In this document: positions 26,848 through 36,358 of the stretch, piece by piece
Position numbering within the stretch: position 1 is the first letter of the stretch
Layout of the letters: each line of letters starts with the position of its first letter
Source of the DNA: Prevotella sp.
GTDB taxonomy: Bacteria; Bacillota; Clostridia; Oscillospirales; Ruminococcaceae
Reading direction: 5' to 3'
NCBI GenBank assembly: GCA_023663025.1
Contig: JAMPIC010000004.1
Span: 1 to 64,000, forward strand
Length of the DNA: 64,000 bases
The notes under the pieces: generated by a model
Seen by the model: only the letters and a program-made list of their open reading frames with translations
Told to the model about the DNA's origin: nothing
Databases searched by the model: none
Program-made: the position numbers and the translations under genes

Positions 26848-29800
26848 ATGAGCGGTTTGAAAAAAAGGAAATCCGGGGGTACTCCCCTTGTGCGGAGTCT
26901 GGTGATACCGCTGCTGGCGGCGGCGGTTCTTCAGGCGGGTATATTTTACTGCGCTCTCGCGTTTACGGGAACGCTGAGGGACATCGACGCGGGTAGCGAA
27001 AAGCTTCTCGAAAAGAACGCGTCCGAATGCTCCGTATATCTGGAAACGGAACTGAACAAATGCCGGAACAGCCTTACGGCTGTAAACGACCAAGCGGTCA
27101 AATGCGCAAGACGTCTTACGGAGGAATACGGCGTCAGCGAAAAGGAGCTTCTCGAAAACGACAGGTATGCGTCGGAATTCCTTGAGGATATATCCGAAAG
27201 CCTGCTTGAAACGCTGAGGACAAATTCCTTGAGCGGCGCGTTTGCGGTGCTGACCGATTCCGCATCGAGACCCGACGGGACTTCTCCCGCAGAGTTCAGG
27301 GGCGTATTTTTCAGCGACGGTGACCCCCATTACAGCTCTGCGGATTATTCCGACGTTATGATGGTGCGCGGCTCAAATTCCGTGTCGGAAAAATATTCCG
27401 TTCCCCTCGACATAGATTGGACGAACAAATACCGCTACGACCCCGAAGAAACAAATATGGACTTCTTTTTCAAACCCGTTTACGCGGGGTACGATTATCC
27501 GTATGCCGATCCGGAAAATCTCGGCTACTGGAGCAGACCGTTTTATCTTTCCGATAAAAGCAAGTATGAGACCGAACGCATAATAACCTATTCACAGCCG
27601 CTTGTTTACGGCGATACGGTGCTGGGCGCGGCGGGAATATCCGTCTCTGCGGAGATGGTATCGGAGTTTATGCCCAATGACGGAATTACGGAAGCGGGAG
27701 TCTGCTACGCGCTGCTGAACCGCCGTTCCGGGGACGCCTCCGCAGAGGTCGCGGTCGTTTCCCAGACCTACAGCGGCTTCGAGCAGACCGAGGGACAGAC
27801 GATAACCCTTGCGGAAGTGAAAAACGGCATTCTCTTCGAGATCGAGGGCATGGAACTGAACGGAAAACGTGTATACTGCTCGGCGGACGAAATAAACCTT
27901 TATCCCGAAAATTCCCCCTACGGCTCGGAAAAATGGTTTGCCGCAGCCATTTCGGACAGAGACGGCATTTACGCCGAGACCGGAGCGATACACCTGCGGA
28001 TAATCATAGCGGCAGCGCTTGCGGCGATATTCGGCTTCACATTGGTATTCACCGCTTCGGGACGGCTTATAAAGCCGGTCAAGTCCCTTGCGGAAAGCGT
28101 GAAAAAAGCGGGCGGAAGCGGTTTAATAGAGCCTGTGACGACAAGCATATCCGAAATAAACGAGCTTTCGGAAACACTCAGCGAACTGAGCGTGAACCGC
28201 GTCGAATACCAGAACGAGCTTGCCGCCGAGCGTGAAAGATATCTGCTTGCCCTGCAAAGCACAAATGACAGCATTCTCGAATACGACTGCAAAAAGGATA
28301 CGCTGCATCTCCGCAATTTCAGGAAAACGGGCGGAGCAAACGGCGCAAACGGCACAAACGGCGCAGCCAACGCAAGTTCCGGTTCGGATTCCGAGGTGAA
28401 GGTATTCGATAATTTCAAAAGGCGCGTTGCGGCGGGAAAGGTCTGCCACCCCGACGATGTTCCCGACCTGACGGACTTTCTGGACGGCGTCGTCCGCAAA
28501 ACCGGCATCTGTATCCGTTTCAGAACGCCGGAAAATCCGGCAAAATATATGTGGATACTGCTGAAAACAAAAAGCGTGTACGATCCCGACGGAAAACTTC
28601 TGCGCGTTATCGCAAGCTGCCGCGACGTTACGGAGGAAAAGGAACAGGAGCAGGAACAGCTCGAACAGAAGCGTCTCGATCCCGTAACAAAGCTTTACAA
28701 AAGCGACTACGGAGATATTCTCGCGTCGCGGTTCACCCTTGAAATGCACGGCAAGCCGTTTATTTCCGCCATTGTCAGAATAACCGACATGGAGGAAATG
28801 TACAAAAACTGCGGCAGGACTTTCTGCAGCGCAGTGCTGGAGGAAGCAGCGATAGTCATAAAGCGCGCCGTTCCCGAAAACTACATCGTCTACCGGGGCG
28901 GAGCGGACGAATTTATTATCCTTACGCCGCTTAATTCCAGAGACGAGGCAAGAAAGCTCTTCCGCACGATTAAAGACGGGGTTGCCGAAATATACGGCGG
29001 CGGGATAGAATGCGTTGTGGGCGCGTACATTAAGTACGCGGACGAACCGCAGTCCTCGGCAAAACTGAAGGTAAGATTTGCCTCCGAGGCGGCATACCGT
29101 TTCAGAAGCGAATTCGGGGGAATAGTTTTCGCCGACGAGGTGAGCGGCAGGGAGGAATTTGTGAGCGAGTTCAGAAACAGCGGCTCTCACAGCTTTATTT
29201 CCGTTCCGCAGGCGGACGGAGGCGAAAGCTCCGATATCGTAACGTTCGCTTTCAACATTTTCGAGAAATCCTCCGATCTTGACGCATCGCTGCGCGCTCT
29301 TCTCAGCAAGGCGGGAAGAACGCTGGATATGCAGAGGATAGTCATTTTCGATATGAACCGTGATTACTGCACTTTCAGGATATCACATCAGTGGAATTCC
29401 TCAGGAATAGCGCCCATAGAGGTCAAGACCTACGTTTACGGTAAAGCCGCCTACGCCGATATGGAGCGGGACTGCCGTAACTTTGACTGCAAGATCGCCG
29501 ACGCCGCTTTCTTTGAGCGGGACGCCGTTCACGGAAAAGGAAAGACGGTCGCCGACGGTACGGCGTATTCCGTACCCATGCTTGACAACGACTTTGTCCT
29601 GGGCGTGACGGTGTACCAATGCCGGACGGAAAACGCCGGAGAAACGGTCACAAACTGCATGAAAGAGCTTACAAAGGTCATCTCCGCGTACATCGCGAAG
29701 TCCAGAACCAGCCGCGAGAGCAAGGCAAAGAGCGAGTTCCTGTCGAAGATGTCCCACGAAATAAGAACGCCCATGAACGCCATTATCGGCATGACGGCTA

Positions 29801-30864
29801 TCGCAATGTCCTACGGAGACGAGGATACGCCGGTAAACGAGTGCCTGAAAAAGATCGACAGCGCGTCCCGCTACCTGATGACGCTTATCAACGACATTTT
29901 GGATATGTCCCGCATTGAAAGCGGAAAAATGACCGCCGAAGAAACCTACCTCGACCTTAACGAGCTGATAGGCAGATTGGACACCATGATACGGGTACAG
30001 ACCGAAAGCAAGGGCATATGGCTGCGGGTGGAGACGGATATAGAAAATCCTCATCTGCTGGGCGATCCGCTGAAACTTAACCAGATACTGGTAAACATTC
30101 TGGGCAACGCGGTGAAGTTCACCGAAAGCGGCGGCATTCACCTAAAAGCGGTCGAGACCGCTTCCGAAACCGAGGACACGGTAAACGTGTTCTTCTCGGT
30201 AAAGGACACGGGCATAGGAATAAGCGAGGAAAATATCGGCAGGATATTCAACAGCTTCGAGCAGGCTGACGCGGACACCGTGAGAAAATACGGCGGAACG
30301 GGTCTGGGGCTTGCGATATGCAGCAATCTTGTAAAGCTTCTGGGCGGCGAGCTTGAGGTAAAAAGCGCCGTGGGAGAGGGTTCGGAGTTCTTCTTCACCC
30401 TGCCCATGAAAGTCACCGAGCCGCCTGCGGAAAGCAGTCCCGACGACGGCGGGGACGTTGACTTTTCTTCCAAGCGCATACTCGTCGCCGAGGACGACGA
30501 GCTTAACTCCGAGATAGCCTGCACCCTTATCGGCGCGGAGGGTATAATCACGGAGACAGCTTTCGACGGTAAAGAAGCCGCCGAAAAGTTCGAGGCTTCA
30601 CCCGAGGGATATTACGACGCCATACTTATGGACATCAGAATGCCCGTCATGGACGGAATCGAAGCCACAAAGCGCATACGCGGCTCGGACAGACCGGACG
30701 CGGCAAGAATACCCATAATAGCCATGACAGCCAATGCCTTTGACGACGATATGAAAAAGTCCGTGGAATGCGGCATGAACGGTCACCTCACGAAGCCCAT
30801 CGACATGAAAAAGGTCATGGACGCTTTCCGCCGCGTTTGGCGGAAACAGTCCCCGAAGCAATAA
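26848..30864 (+). CDS. Multidomain hybrid histidine kinase (Cache-HAMP-PAS-GGDEF-like-GAF-HK-REC)
   Basis: 1338 residues. TM1 near 20-40, a large extracellular dCache-like region (about 45-380), TM2 near 385-405 and a HAMP-like linker (SGRLIKPVKSLAESV) come first. A PAS-like segment (about 470-610) is interrupted by an Ala/Asn/Gly-rich linker (about 494-512). A diguanylate-cyclase-like domain follows with YRGGADEF (about 682), where the signature is GADEF instead of GGDEF, so it is probably inactive or nucleotide-sensing. Next come a GAF-like region (about 805-945), HisKA KMSHEIRTPMNA with His970, the ATPase domain (GTGLGLAI) and a receiver with Asp1262 in LMDIRMPVMDG. No output domain is present. 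Confidence 0.88.
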   Translation: MSGLKKRKSGGTPLVRSLVIPLLAAAVLQAGIFYCALAFTGTLRDIDAGSEKLLEKNASECSVYLETELNKCRNSLTAVNDQAVKCARRLTEEYGVSEKELLENDRYASEFLEDISESLLETLRTNSLSGAFAVLTDSASRPDGTSPAEFRGVFFSDGDPHYSSADYSDVMMVRGSNSVSEKYSVPLDIDWTNKYRYDPEETNMDFFFKPVYAGYDYPYADPENLGYWSRPFYLSDKSKYETERIITYSQPLVYGDTVLGAAGISVSAEMVSEFMPNDGITEAGVCYALLNRRSGDASAEVAVVSQTYSGFEQTEGQTITLAEVKNGILFEIEGMELNGKRVYCSADEINLYPENSPYGSEKWFAAAISDRDGIYAETGAIHLRIIIAAALAAIFGFTLVFTASGRLIKPVKSLAESVKKAGGSGLIEPVTTSISEINELSETLSELSVNRVEYQNELAAERERYLLALQSTNDSILEYDCKKDTLHLRNFRKTGGANGANGTNGAANASSGSDSEVKVFDNFKRRVAAGKVCHPDDVPDLTDFLDGVVRKTGICIRFRTPENPAKYMWILLKTKSVYDPDGKLLRVIASCRDVTEEKEQEQEQLEQKRLDPVTKLYKSDYGDILASRFTLEMHGKPFISAIVRITDMEEMYKNCGRTFCSAVLEEAAIVIKRAVPENYIVYRGGADEFIILTPLNSRDEARKLFRTIKDGVAEIYGGGIECVVGAYIKYADEPQSSAKLKVRFASEAAYRFRSEFGGIVFADEVSGREEFVSEFRNSGSHSFISVPQADGGESSDIVTFAFNIFEKSSDLDASLRALLSKAGRTLDMQRIVIFDMNRDYCTFRISHQWNSSGIAPIEVKTYVYGKAAYADMERDCRNFDCKIADAAFFERDAVHGKGKTVADGTAYSVPMLDNDFVLGVTVYQCRTENAGETVTNCMKELTKVISAYIAKSRTSRESKAKSEFLSKMSHEIRTPMNAIIGMTAIAMSYGDEDTPVNECLKKIDSASRYLMTLINDILDMSRIESGKMTAEETYLDLNELIGRLDTMIRVQTESKGIWLRVETDIENPHLLGDPLKLNQILVNILGNAVKFTESGGIHLKAVETASETEDTVNVFFSVKDTGIGISEENIGRIFNSFEQADADTVRKYGGTGLGLAICSNLVKLLGGELEVKSAVGEGSEFFFTLPMKVTEPPAESSPDDGGDVDFSSKRILVAEDDELNSEIACTLIGAEGIITETAFDGKEAAEKFEASPEGYYDAILMDIRMPVMDGIEATKRIRGSDRPDAARIPIIAMTANAFDDDMKKSVECGMNGHLTKPIDMKKVMDAFRRVWRKQSPKQ

Positions 30865-30889
30865 CGTCGCGAAAGGATATGAGATCGGT

Positions 30890-31780
30890 TTGAAGCTCGG
30901 CAAAAAGAACACGGCGGTGCTGCTTATGCTCCTGTCGGCGGCGTGCTTTACGGGAATGAACTCCTGCGTGAGGCTGGCGGGGGACATTCCCTCCATACAG
31001 AAAAGCTTTTTCCGAAACCTTGTGGCGGCGGCGTTCGCGGCGGTCATGCTGCTGAAAAGCCGCACGCCCCCGAAAATTCAAAAGGGCTGCGGCTTGGCAA
31101 TGCTTATGCGGGCGGTCTGCGGAACTGCGGGAGTTTTCTGCAACTTCTACGCGGTGGATCATCTCGCCCTTGCGGACGCTTCGATGCTTAACAAGCTTTC
31201 GCCGTTTTTCGCGGTGGTGTTCTCGATTTTCGTTCTGAAAGAAAAAACGTCTCCCGCCCGTATAGCGGCGGTGCTTGCCGCCTTTGCGGGAAGTCTTTTC
31301 ATTATCCGTCCCTCGTTTTCAAATCCGGAGCTTGCGCCGTCCCTGATAGGCTTTGCGGGAGGCGTGGGCGCGGGAGCGGCGTACACCTTTGTGCGCTGCA
31401 TGAAGCAGAGGGGAGAAAAAAGCGCGGTTATCGTTTTCTGCTTTTCGGTGTTTTCCTGCGCGGCGGCTCTGCCGATAATGCTTGCGGACTTCGCCCCCAT
31501 GTCGGCTGAGCAGCTCGGAATGCTGCTCCTAACGGGACTTTTCGCCGCGGGAGGACAGTTCGCCATTACGGGCGCGTACTCCCTTGCTCCCGCGAAAGAG
31601 GTGTCGGTGTTCGACTACTCGCAGGTGATATTTTCGGCTGTCGCGGGATATTTTATTTTCGGTCAGACGCCCGTTCCGTTCAGCGTTATCGGGTATGTGA
31701 TAATCATTTCCTCCGCCGTGTGGACGTTCCTGCAAAACAACAAAGGAGACGGTAAAGATGAAGCTGATATTCAAAGGTAA
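30890..31780 (+). CDS. EamA-type (DMT superfamily) membrane transporter
   Basis: 296 residues with ten hydrophobic helices in two EamA repeats, typical of drug/metabolite exporters. Recognisable features are SFFRNLVAAAFAAVML, LADASMLNKLSPFFAVVFSIFVLKEK and the second-repeat equivalent SVFDYSQVIFSAVAGYFIFGQ. TTG at 30890 is the start; GAAAGGA is 12 nt upstream and the nearby ATG at 30880 stops after four codons. It overlaps the following zincin-like gene by 23 nt. The substrate is unknown. Confidence 0.88.
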   Translation: MKLGKKNTAVLLMLLSAACFTGMNSCVRLAGDIPSIQKSFFRNLVAAAFAAVMLLKSRTPPKIQKGCGLAMLMRAVCGTAGVFCNFYAVDHLALADASMLNKLSPFFAVVFSIFVLKEKTSPARIAAVLAAFAGSLFIIRPSFSNPELAPSLIGFAGGVGAGAAYTFVRCMKQRGEKSAVIVFCFSVFSCAAALPIMLADFAPMSAEQLGMLLLTGLFAAGGQFAITGAYSLAPAKEVSVFDYSQVIFSAVAGYFIFGQTPVPFSVIGYVIIISSAVWTFLQNNKGDGKDEADIQR

Positions 31781-32372
31781 ATTTGCCTCCTACGACGAAC
31801 TTCCGAAAGGGGAGCTGCCCGAAAACGCCGTGGCTTTCAAAGAGCCGAAAACATTGACGGGAATAAACCTTACGGCGCTCCTGTTCGTACTGCCCGCGGC
31901 TATCCTGATGTTCCTGCTGCTGACAGTCCGCGGCAGGCTTGAAATATTCGCGGCGTATAATTTTCACGGACTTGTCATTTCGCTTCTGCTTTCGGTTCCC
32001 CATGAGCTTATCCACGCCGTTTTTATGGGCAGGGACGCGGAGGTCTTTATGTACTGCTCGCCGAAGCACCTGATGATGTTCGTGACTGCTCTGTCCCCCA
32101 TGACGAAAGCGCGCTTTATTGCGATGAGCTTTATGCCCGCGCTTATTTTGGGCTGGATACCTTTTCTTGCGGGACTGCTTTTCTTTCCCGCAAATTCCGC
32201 GGCGGGAGGACTGCTGGCGGCGGTCGGCTTATACGGCGCGCTGATGGGCGCCGGAGACTACATGAATATGTTTAACGCCGCCGTTCAGATGCCCCGGGGA
32301 AGTCTTACTCAAATGTCGGGCGTAAACTCCTATTGGTTCATGCCCGAAAAGGATACAGAAATGAAAGGCTGA
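31758..32372 (+). CDS. DUF3267 zincin-like membrane protein
   Basis: 204 residues with about four membrane helices. The motif VPHELIHAVFMG contains HExxH, the zinc-binding signature of membrane metallopeptidases, and matches the DUF3267 putative zincin family. Further blocks are MTKARFIAMSFMPALILG and GAGDYMNM, the latter a likely third ligand region. ATG at 31758 lies inside the end of the transporter gene, after GGAGACGGTAAAG, so translation is coupled. The substrate protein is not known. Confidence 0.8.
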   Translation: MKLIFKGKFASYDELPKGELPENAVAFKEPKTLTGINLTALLFVLPAAILMFLLLTVRGRLEIFAAYNFHGLVISLLLSVPHELIHAVFMGRDAEVFMYCSPKHLMMFVTALSPMTKARFIAMSFMPALILGWIPFLAGLLFFPANSAAGGLLAAVGLYGALMGAGDYMNMFNAAVQMPRGSLTQMSGVNSYWFMPEKDTEMKG

Positions 32373-32378
32373 TGATGA

Positions 32379-32939
32379 TTGTTTAAACGTTTGGACGATT
32401 GGTTCACCCCGAAAAGGCGGGGCGCAGCCGCGCTTGCCGCTATAGGCTTCGCGCTGGTGTGGATGTTCCTGTGGAACGCTTTTCCCATGGAATTTTACTC
32501 GTTTTTCTTTTACAAGACAAGCTATATCGGGAGCAATATCCAGCTCCTGCTGCTGAACGCGGTGGTTCTGCTGCCGCTGTTTTGGGTATTTACGAAGCTT
32601 ACGAAAATTAAACTCGGTTTCTCGAAAACGGTGCTGCTGAACCTCCCGCTGCTTATGGCGGCGGACTTTGCCTTTTCCGTGTTCGCGTTCGGAGACCGTC
32701 TCTATATCTGCGTTATCGCTCTTGCCGTCCACTGGCTGATAAACGTGTGGACGTTCGGCAGCGCGGAAACATACGGCAAAAAAGCTCCCAAGGGCATGAA
32801 CGCTCCTCCGCCCAAAGGCGCGACCGCAATAAAAGAGCAGCCCGTAACGGCAATCGTCTGGGCTGCCGCGTTTGCGTTTGTTTCGGAGGCGCTGAGTTTC
32901 TCGCTGCTCTATATAGTGGCGCACATTTACGCCTACTGA
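32379..32939 (+). CDS. Membrane protein of unknown function
   Basis: 186 residues with about five hydrophobic segments and a cytoplasmic loop rich in Lys and Pro (KKAPKGMNAPPPKGATAIKEQP). No family was recognised. TTG at 32379 lies 6 nt after the zincin stop, with AAAGG upstream, so it probably belongs to the same operon. Its 3' end overlaps the convergent protease gene by 7 bp. Confidence 0.65.
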   Translation: MFKRLDDWFTPKRRGAAALAAIGFALVWMFLWNAFPMEFYSFFFYKTSYIGSNIQLLLLNAVVLLPLFWVFTKLTKIKLGFSKTVLLNLPLLMAADFAFSVFAFGDRLYICVIALAVHWLINVWTFGSAETYGKKAPKGMNAPPPKGATAIKEQPVTAIVWAAAFAFVSEALSFSLLYIVAHIYAY

Positions 32940-33769
32940 CCGTTTATTTTGACGACTACGCATTGGCTGCCGTTCTCAATAAAACGGTTGAGGAAACTTT
33001 CTTTAAGGTAGGGAGTGATCTCGTCCTTGTCGTCGCAGTCCATAAAATAGTAGCAGGTGCTGTCGTAGCCGCAGAGAACGAGAGTGTGGGAATTTCCTAT
33101 CCAGGTAAAGGGTTCTCCCGTGTCGTTGAGAAGCCAATCGGCGGGTTCGCGGTAGTTGTAGGGCTTCATGCCCCGGCTTGCCCATACTATCATGGGAACG
33201 CCCTCGTCAAGAAGCTTTTCGATGTCCGCGGAGTTGATCTCCTCGGGAATGACCGCTTCGTAATTCGGATCGGCGTCGGCAAAATATTTGTTGAGAGTAT
33301 CCCTGATAACGGGCGCGAAACAGCCGTATCCCCAGTTGTAGGGATCGCCCGCAAAGACCTTGTAGGGGTCGGGACCGTGGGAGACCATCTGGTCGTCGTA
33401 TGTAAAATTATCGTCGCAGACAAGGTAATTGTCGGTAAGATACAGCTTGTCGGCGTCAAAGCCGAGGTACTGCAATAACGCCGCCGCGCTCGTTATCTCA
33501 CAGCCTACGGGCAGCTCGGGGTACTGGCTGATAACGGGAACGTCCAGCAGGACTTTCCCGAAAACGGCGATTGGCTTTTCGTAGCCGTATCCCAGTTCCT
33601 CGACGGAGTAGCCGCCGTAAAGGGTGTGGGGATCGGCGTTGAGAGCCTCGTAGCGGGCTATTTCCGCAAAGCGTTCGTCGAACACCTGACCCGTGTAGGC
33701 ATAGTCCGCGATAACGGTGCATACAGCCGTACATATTCCGAGCGTTGTTACAAGCAGCTTATTCTTCAC
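32933..33769 (-). CDS. Secreted C39-like cysteine peptidase family protein
   Basis: 278 residues. The N-terminal signal or anchor is MKNKLLVTTLGICTAVCTVIA. The peptidase_C39_2-like domain has VPVISQYPELPVGCEITSAAALLQY (catalytic Cys) and IGNSHTLVLCGYD (His), followed by YYFMDCDDKDEI (acidic partner). It acts outside the membrane, perhaps on peptides or the cell wall. GTG at 33769 is chosen since GGAGGT lies 7 nt upstream and the longer frame lacks a site. A good promoter lies upstream. Confidence 0.85.
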   Translation of the reverse strand: MKNKLLVTTLGICTAVCTVIADYAYTGQVFDERFAEIARYEALNADPHTLYGGYSVEELGYGYEKPIAVFGKVLLDVPVISQYPELPVGCEITSAAALLQYLGFDADKLYLTDNYLVCDDNFTYDDQMVSHGPDPYKVFAGDPYNWGYGCFAPVIRDTLNKYFADADPNYEAVIPEEINSADIEKLLDEGVPMIVWASRGMKPYNYREPADWLLNDTGEPFTWIGNSHTLVLCGYDSTCYYFMDCDDKDEITPYLKESFLNRFIENGSQCVVVKINGQ

Positions 33770-33801
33770 GGGGACGACCTCCTTTGCGGCAATATATTTA
33801 C

Positions 33802-33830
33802 AGTATAACATAAAAAAACATTTTTCGCAA
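33802..33830 (-). promoter_or_regulatory. Promoter of the C39-like peptidase gene
   Basis: On the minus strand TTGCGA (33830-33825), a 17-nt spacer, TATACT (33807-33802). Confidence 0.7.
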
Positions 33831-33897
33831 GCCAATAAGCCAATATTGGGTACGGTCAGACCGTTCCCGCAAAATAAATCGAAAAGGAATGATCACA

Positions 33898-34746
33898 GTG
33901 ACAGGACTTGTTTTAGAGGGCGGAACTTTCCGCGCAATATTTTCGGCGGGCGTTATGGACGCTTTTATCGAGGAGGGGATAGAGTTCCCCTATATCGTGG
34001 GAGTTTCGGCGGGAATTTCCAACGGCGCGTCCTACGTTTCCAAGCAGTTCGGCAGGAATATCGAGATACTGGAAAAATACCGGAACGACAAACGTTACCT
34101 GAGCGTGGGCAACTACAGAAAGTGCCGCAGCATGTTCGGTCTGGACTTTGTTTTCGGCGAGATACCCAAGGAGCTTGTGCCTTTCGACTATGAGGAATTC
34201 AAGCGGTATACCGGTACTTGTCTGGTGGGAGTTACCAATGCCGAAACGGGCAAAGCCGAGTTCAAGAACGCTTTGGAAGACAGCGAGGATTTTGATTTCC
34301 TGCGGGCGACCTGCGCTATCCCGGGATATTTCCCCGCCATAGAGATCGACGGGAAACCCTATTTCGACGGCGGACTTGCATCCCCCATATGCGTAAAGCA
34401 GGCTCTCAAGGACGGCTGCTCGCGGGCGGTGATAATACTTACCCAGCCCGAGGGCTTCGTCAAAAAGTGCGGCAAGGGAAACATTGCCATGAGCCAGTTT
34501 ATCAGGCACAAATACCCGAATGTGGAAATGCTTCTGCTTACGCGGCATAAGCTTTACAACAAGCAGATCGAGTTCTGCAATGAGCTTGAACGCCGCGGAA
34601 AGGCTTTGATATTCCGTCCGTCCCATAAGCTGAACAGCTTTGAAAAGGACGAGAAAACCCTTCGCGCCGTGTGGCAGGAGGGATACGATACCGGCAAAAA
34701 GCGCGCGGACGAGGTGCGGGAGTTTATGTCCGAAAATAATAAGTAA
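33898..34746 (+). CDS. Patatin-like phospholipase
   Basis: 282 residues of the bacterial patatin family (YjjU-like). The oxyanion block LVLEGGTFRAIFSAGVMDAF, nucleophile GVSAGIS (GxSxG) and catalytic aspartate in YFDGGLASP are all in place. It is predicted to hydrolyse acyl esters of membrane lipids from the cytoplasmic side. GTG at 33898 is chosen because AAAAGGA lies 9 nt upstream, whereas the ATG at 33889 abuts the site. Confidence 0.92.
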   Translation: MTGLVLEGGTFRAIFSAGVMDAFIEEGIEFPYIVGVSAGISNGASYVSKQFGRNIEILEKYRNDKRYLSVGNYRKCRSMFGLDFVFGEIPKELVPFDYEEFKRYTGTCLVGVTNAETGKAEFKNALEDSEDFDFLRATCAIPGYFPAIEIDGKPYFDGGLASPICVKQALKDGCSRAVIILTQPEGFVKKCGKGNIAMSQFIRHKYPNVEMLLLTRHKLYNKQIEFCNELERRGKALIFRPSHKLNSFEKDEKTLRAVWQEGYDTGKKRADEVREFMSENNK

Positions 34747-34752
34747 ACCTCT

Positions 34753-34790
34753 CGGACGGCGAAGCCGCGGCTTTGCCGCCCGAACTTTTT
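34753..34790 (+). terminator. Terminator after the patatin gene
   Basis: CGGACGGCGAAGCC pairs with GGCTTTGCCGCCCG, with wobble and one mismatch, and AACTTTTTG follows. Confidence 0.7.
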
Positions 34791-34852
34791 GCCTGTTACG
34801 GCGGCTGCGGTTTACCGTCTGTAATTTTTTGCGCGAATACTATATTTTGGTT

Positions 34853-34881
34853 TTGACAAATCAGCCGTAATGTGCTATACT
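34853..34881 (+). promoter_or_regulatory. Promoter of the rnf operon
   Basis: TTGACA (34853-34858), 17 nt, TATACT (34876-34881). The leader is about 90 nt, and AAGGAGG precedes rnfC. Confidence 0.85.
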
Positions 34882-34978
34882 TTAATTTGAGATTTTTTTG
34901 TTTGAAATGCGGCTTGTACCGTACCAATATCACAACTATATGTTTAATTTCATATATATTATACAAGGAGGACACTAA

Positions 34979-36262
34979 ATGAACAAGCTCAACGGCGTAC
35001 ACCTTAATCATAACAAGGGTACGAAAAACTGTGAGACCATAGATTTCCCGCTGCCGAAAAGCGTGGTGATACCTATGTCCCAGCACATGGGCGCGCCCTG
35101 CGACTGCCTTGTCAAAAAGGGCGATACCGTGACCGTGGGACAGAAAATCGGCGACACGGGCGCTTTTATGTCCGCACCGATACACTCCCCCGTTTCGGGC
35201 ACTGTGGCGGACGTTACGGATTTCCTGCTTTCGAGCGGAGCGGTCTGCAAGGCTGCCGTTATCGAATCGGACGGCTTGCAGACGGTCTGTCCCGACATAA
35301 AGCCGCCCGAGATCACCGACAAGCAGTCCTTTATCGCCGCCGTCCGCGAAAGCGGTCTGACCGGTCTGGGAGGCGCGGGGTTCCCCACTCATATCAAGCT
35401 TAACTACGACGCGGTGAAAACTCCCGTGGACACCCTCGTTATCAACGCCGCCGAGTGCGAGCCATACATAACAAGCGATTTCCGCGAGATGATGGAGTCC
35501 CCCGCAGACGTTATCGAGGGTATACTTTTGGTACAGAAATATCTGGGTATTCCCATATGTAAACTCTGCATCGAGGACAACAAGCCCGAAGCCATCGCTT
35601 TAATGAAGAAAAAGACCGAGGATCTGAAATCCATTCAGATAGTTACGCTGCCCTCGTCATACCCGCAGGGGGCGGAAAAGGTCATCGTCTACTCCGCCAC
35701 GGGACGGATAGTCGCCGAGGGGGAGCTTCCCTCAAATCAGGGCGTTATGGTGATGAACGTTTCCACGGCGGCGCATATTTACCGCTACACGCGGGACGGT
35801 ATGCCTCTTGTAAAAAGACGGCTGACGATAGACGGCGACGCGGTCACGAAAAACGCGGGAAACTATTTCGTCCTCATAGGAACGCGGGTGTCTGAGCTTT
35901 TGGAGCACTGCGGCGCGGAGGGCGCGAAAAAAGTGCTGTACGGCGGTCCCATGATGGGAATTTGCCTGTACGACACCGACCAGCCCGTACTGAAAAACAA
36001 CAACGCCGTACTTGCTTTCAAGGACGGCGCGTCCCCCAAGACCACGGCGTGCATACGCTGCGGAAGATGCGTCCGCACCTGTCCGCTGAACCTTATGCCC
36101 GTGATGATCGAGAGCGCCTACAACGCGGGCGACATCGAGGAGCTGAAACGTCTTAAAGTTATGCTTTGTATGAACTGCGGGTGCTGTTCCTACGCCTGCC
36201 CCGCGCACCGTCCTCTGGCGGAAATAAATCAGCTGGCAAAGGCGTTAATTCCAAGGAAATAA
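34979..36262 (+). CDS. rnfC: Rnf complex subunit C
   Basis: 427-residue NADH-side subunit of the Rnf complex, which couples reduced ferredoxin oxidation to NAD reduction while pumping sodium or protons. The N-terminal barrel-sandwich region (PMSQHMGAPCDCLVKKGDTVTVGQ) is followed by the flavin/NADH fold (GLGGAGFPTHIKL, NAAECEPYI), an SLBB-like part and two 4Fe-4S motifs, CIRCGRCVRTCP and CMNCGCCSYACP. ATG at 34979 has AAGGAGG upstream. It is the first gene of the operon. Confidence 0.96.
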   Translation: MNKLNGVHLNHNKGTKNCETIDFPLPKSVVIPMSQHMGAPCDCLVKKGDTVTVGQKIGDTGAFMSAPIHSPVSGTVADVTDFLLSSGAVCKAAVIESDGLQTVCPDIKPPEITDKQSFIAAVRESGLTGLGGAGFPTHIKLNYDAVKTPVDTLVINAAECEPYITSDFREMMESPADVIEGILLVQKYLGIPICKLCIEDNKPEAIALMKKKTEDLKSIQIVTLPSSYPQGAEKVIVYSATGRIVAEGELPSNQGVMVMNVSTAAHIYRYTRDGMPLVKRRLTIDGDAVTKNAGNYFVLIGTRVSELLEHCGAEGAKKVLYGGPMMGICLYDTDQPVLKNNNAVLAFKDGASPKTTACIRCGRCVRTCPLNLMPVMIESAYNAGDIEELKRLKVMLCMNCGCCSYACPAHRPLAEINQLAKALIPRK

Positions 36263-36265
36263 TCC

Positions 36266-36335
36266 GTAGGGGACGGGTTTCCCGTCCCGCCGAAGAAAAT
36301 TCCGCGCACACGGGCGGGAAAACCCCGCCCCTACA
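36266..36335. repeat. GC-rich palindromic intergenic repeat, copy 4
   Basis: Runs from GTAGGGGACGGG to GCCCCTACA, between rnfC and rnfD. The left hairpin is of GACGGG type and the right of GCGGG type. Confidence 0.85.
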
Positions 36336-36358
36336 AAATATGAAAAGGATCTGGTGAT

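Noticed and set aside
28123..29190. 355-codon minus-strand frame inside the large kinase
   Set aside because: Shadow of the kinase reading frame; Cys/Val/Phe-rich with no domain.
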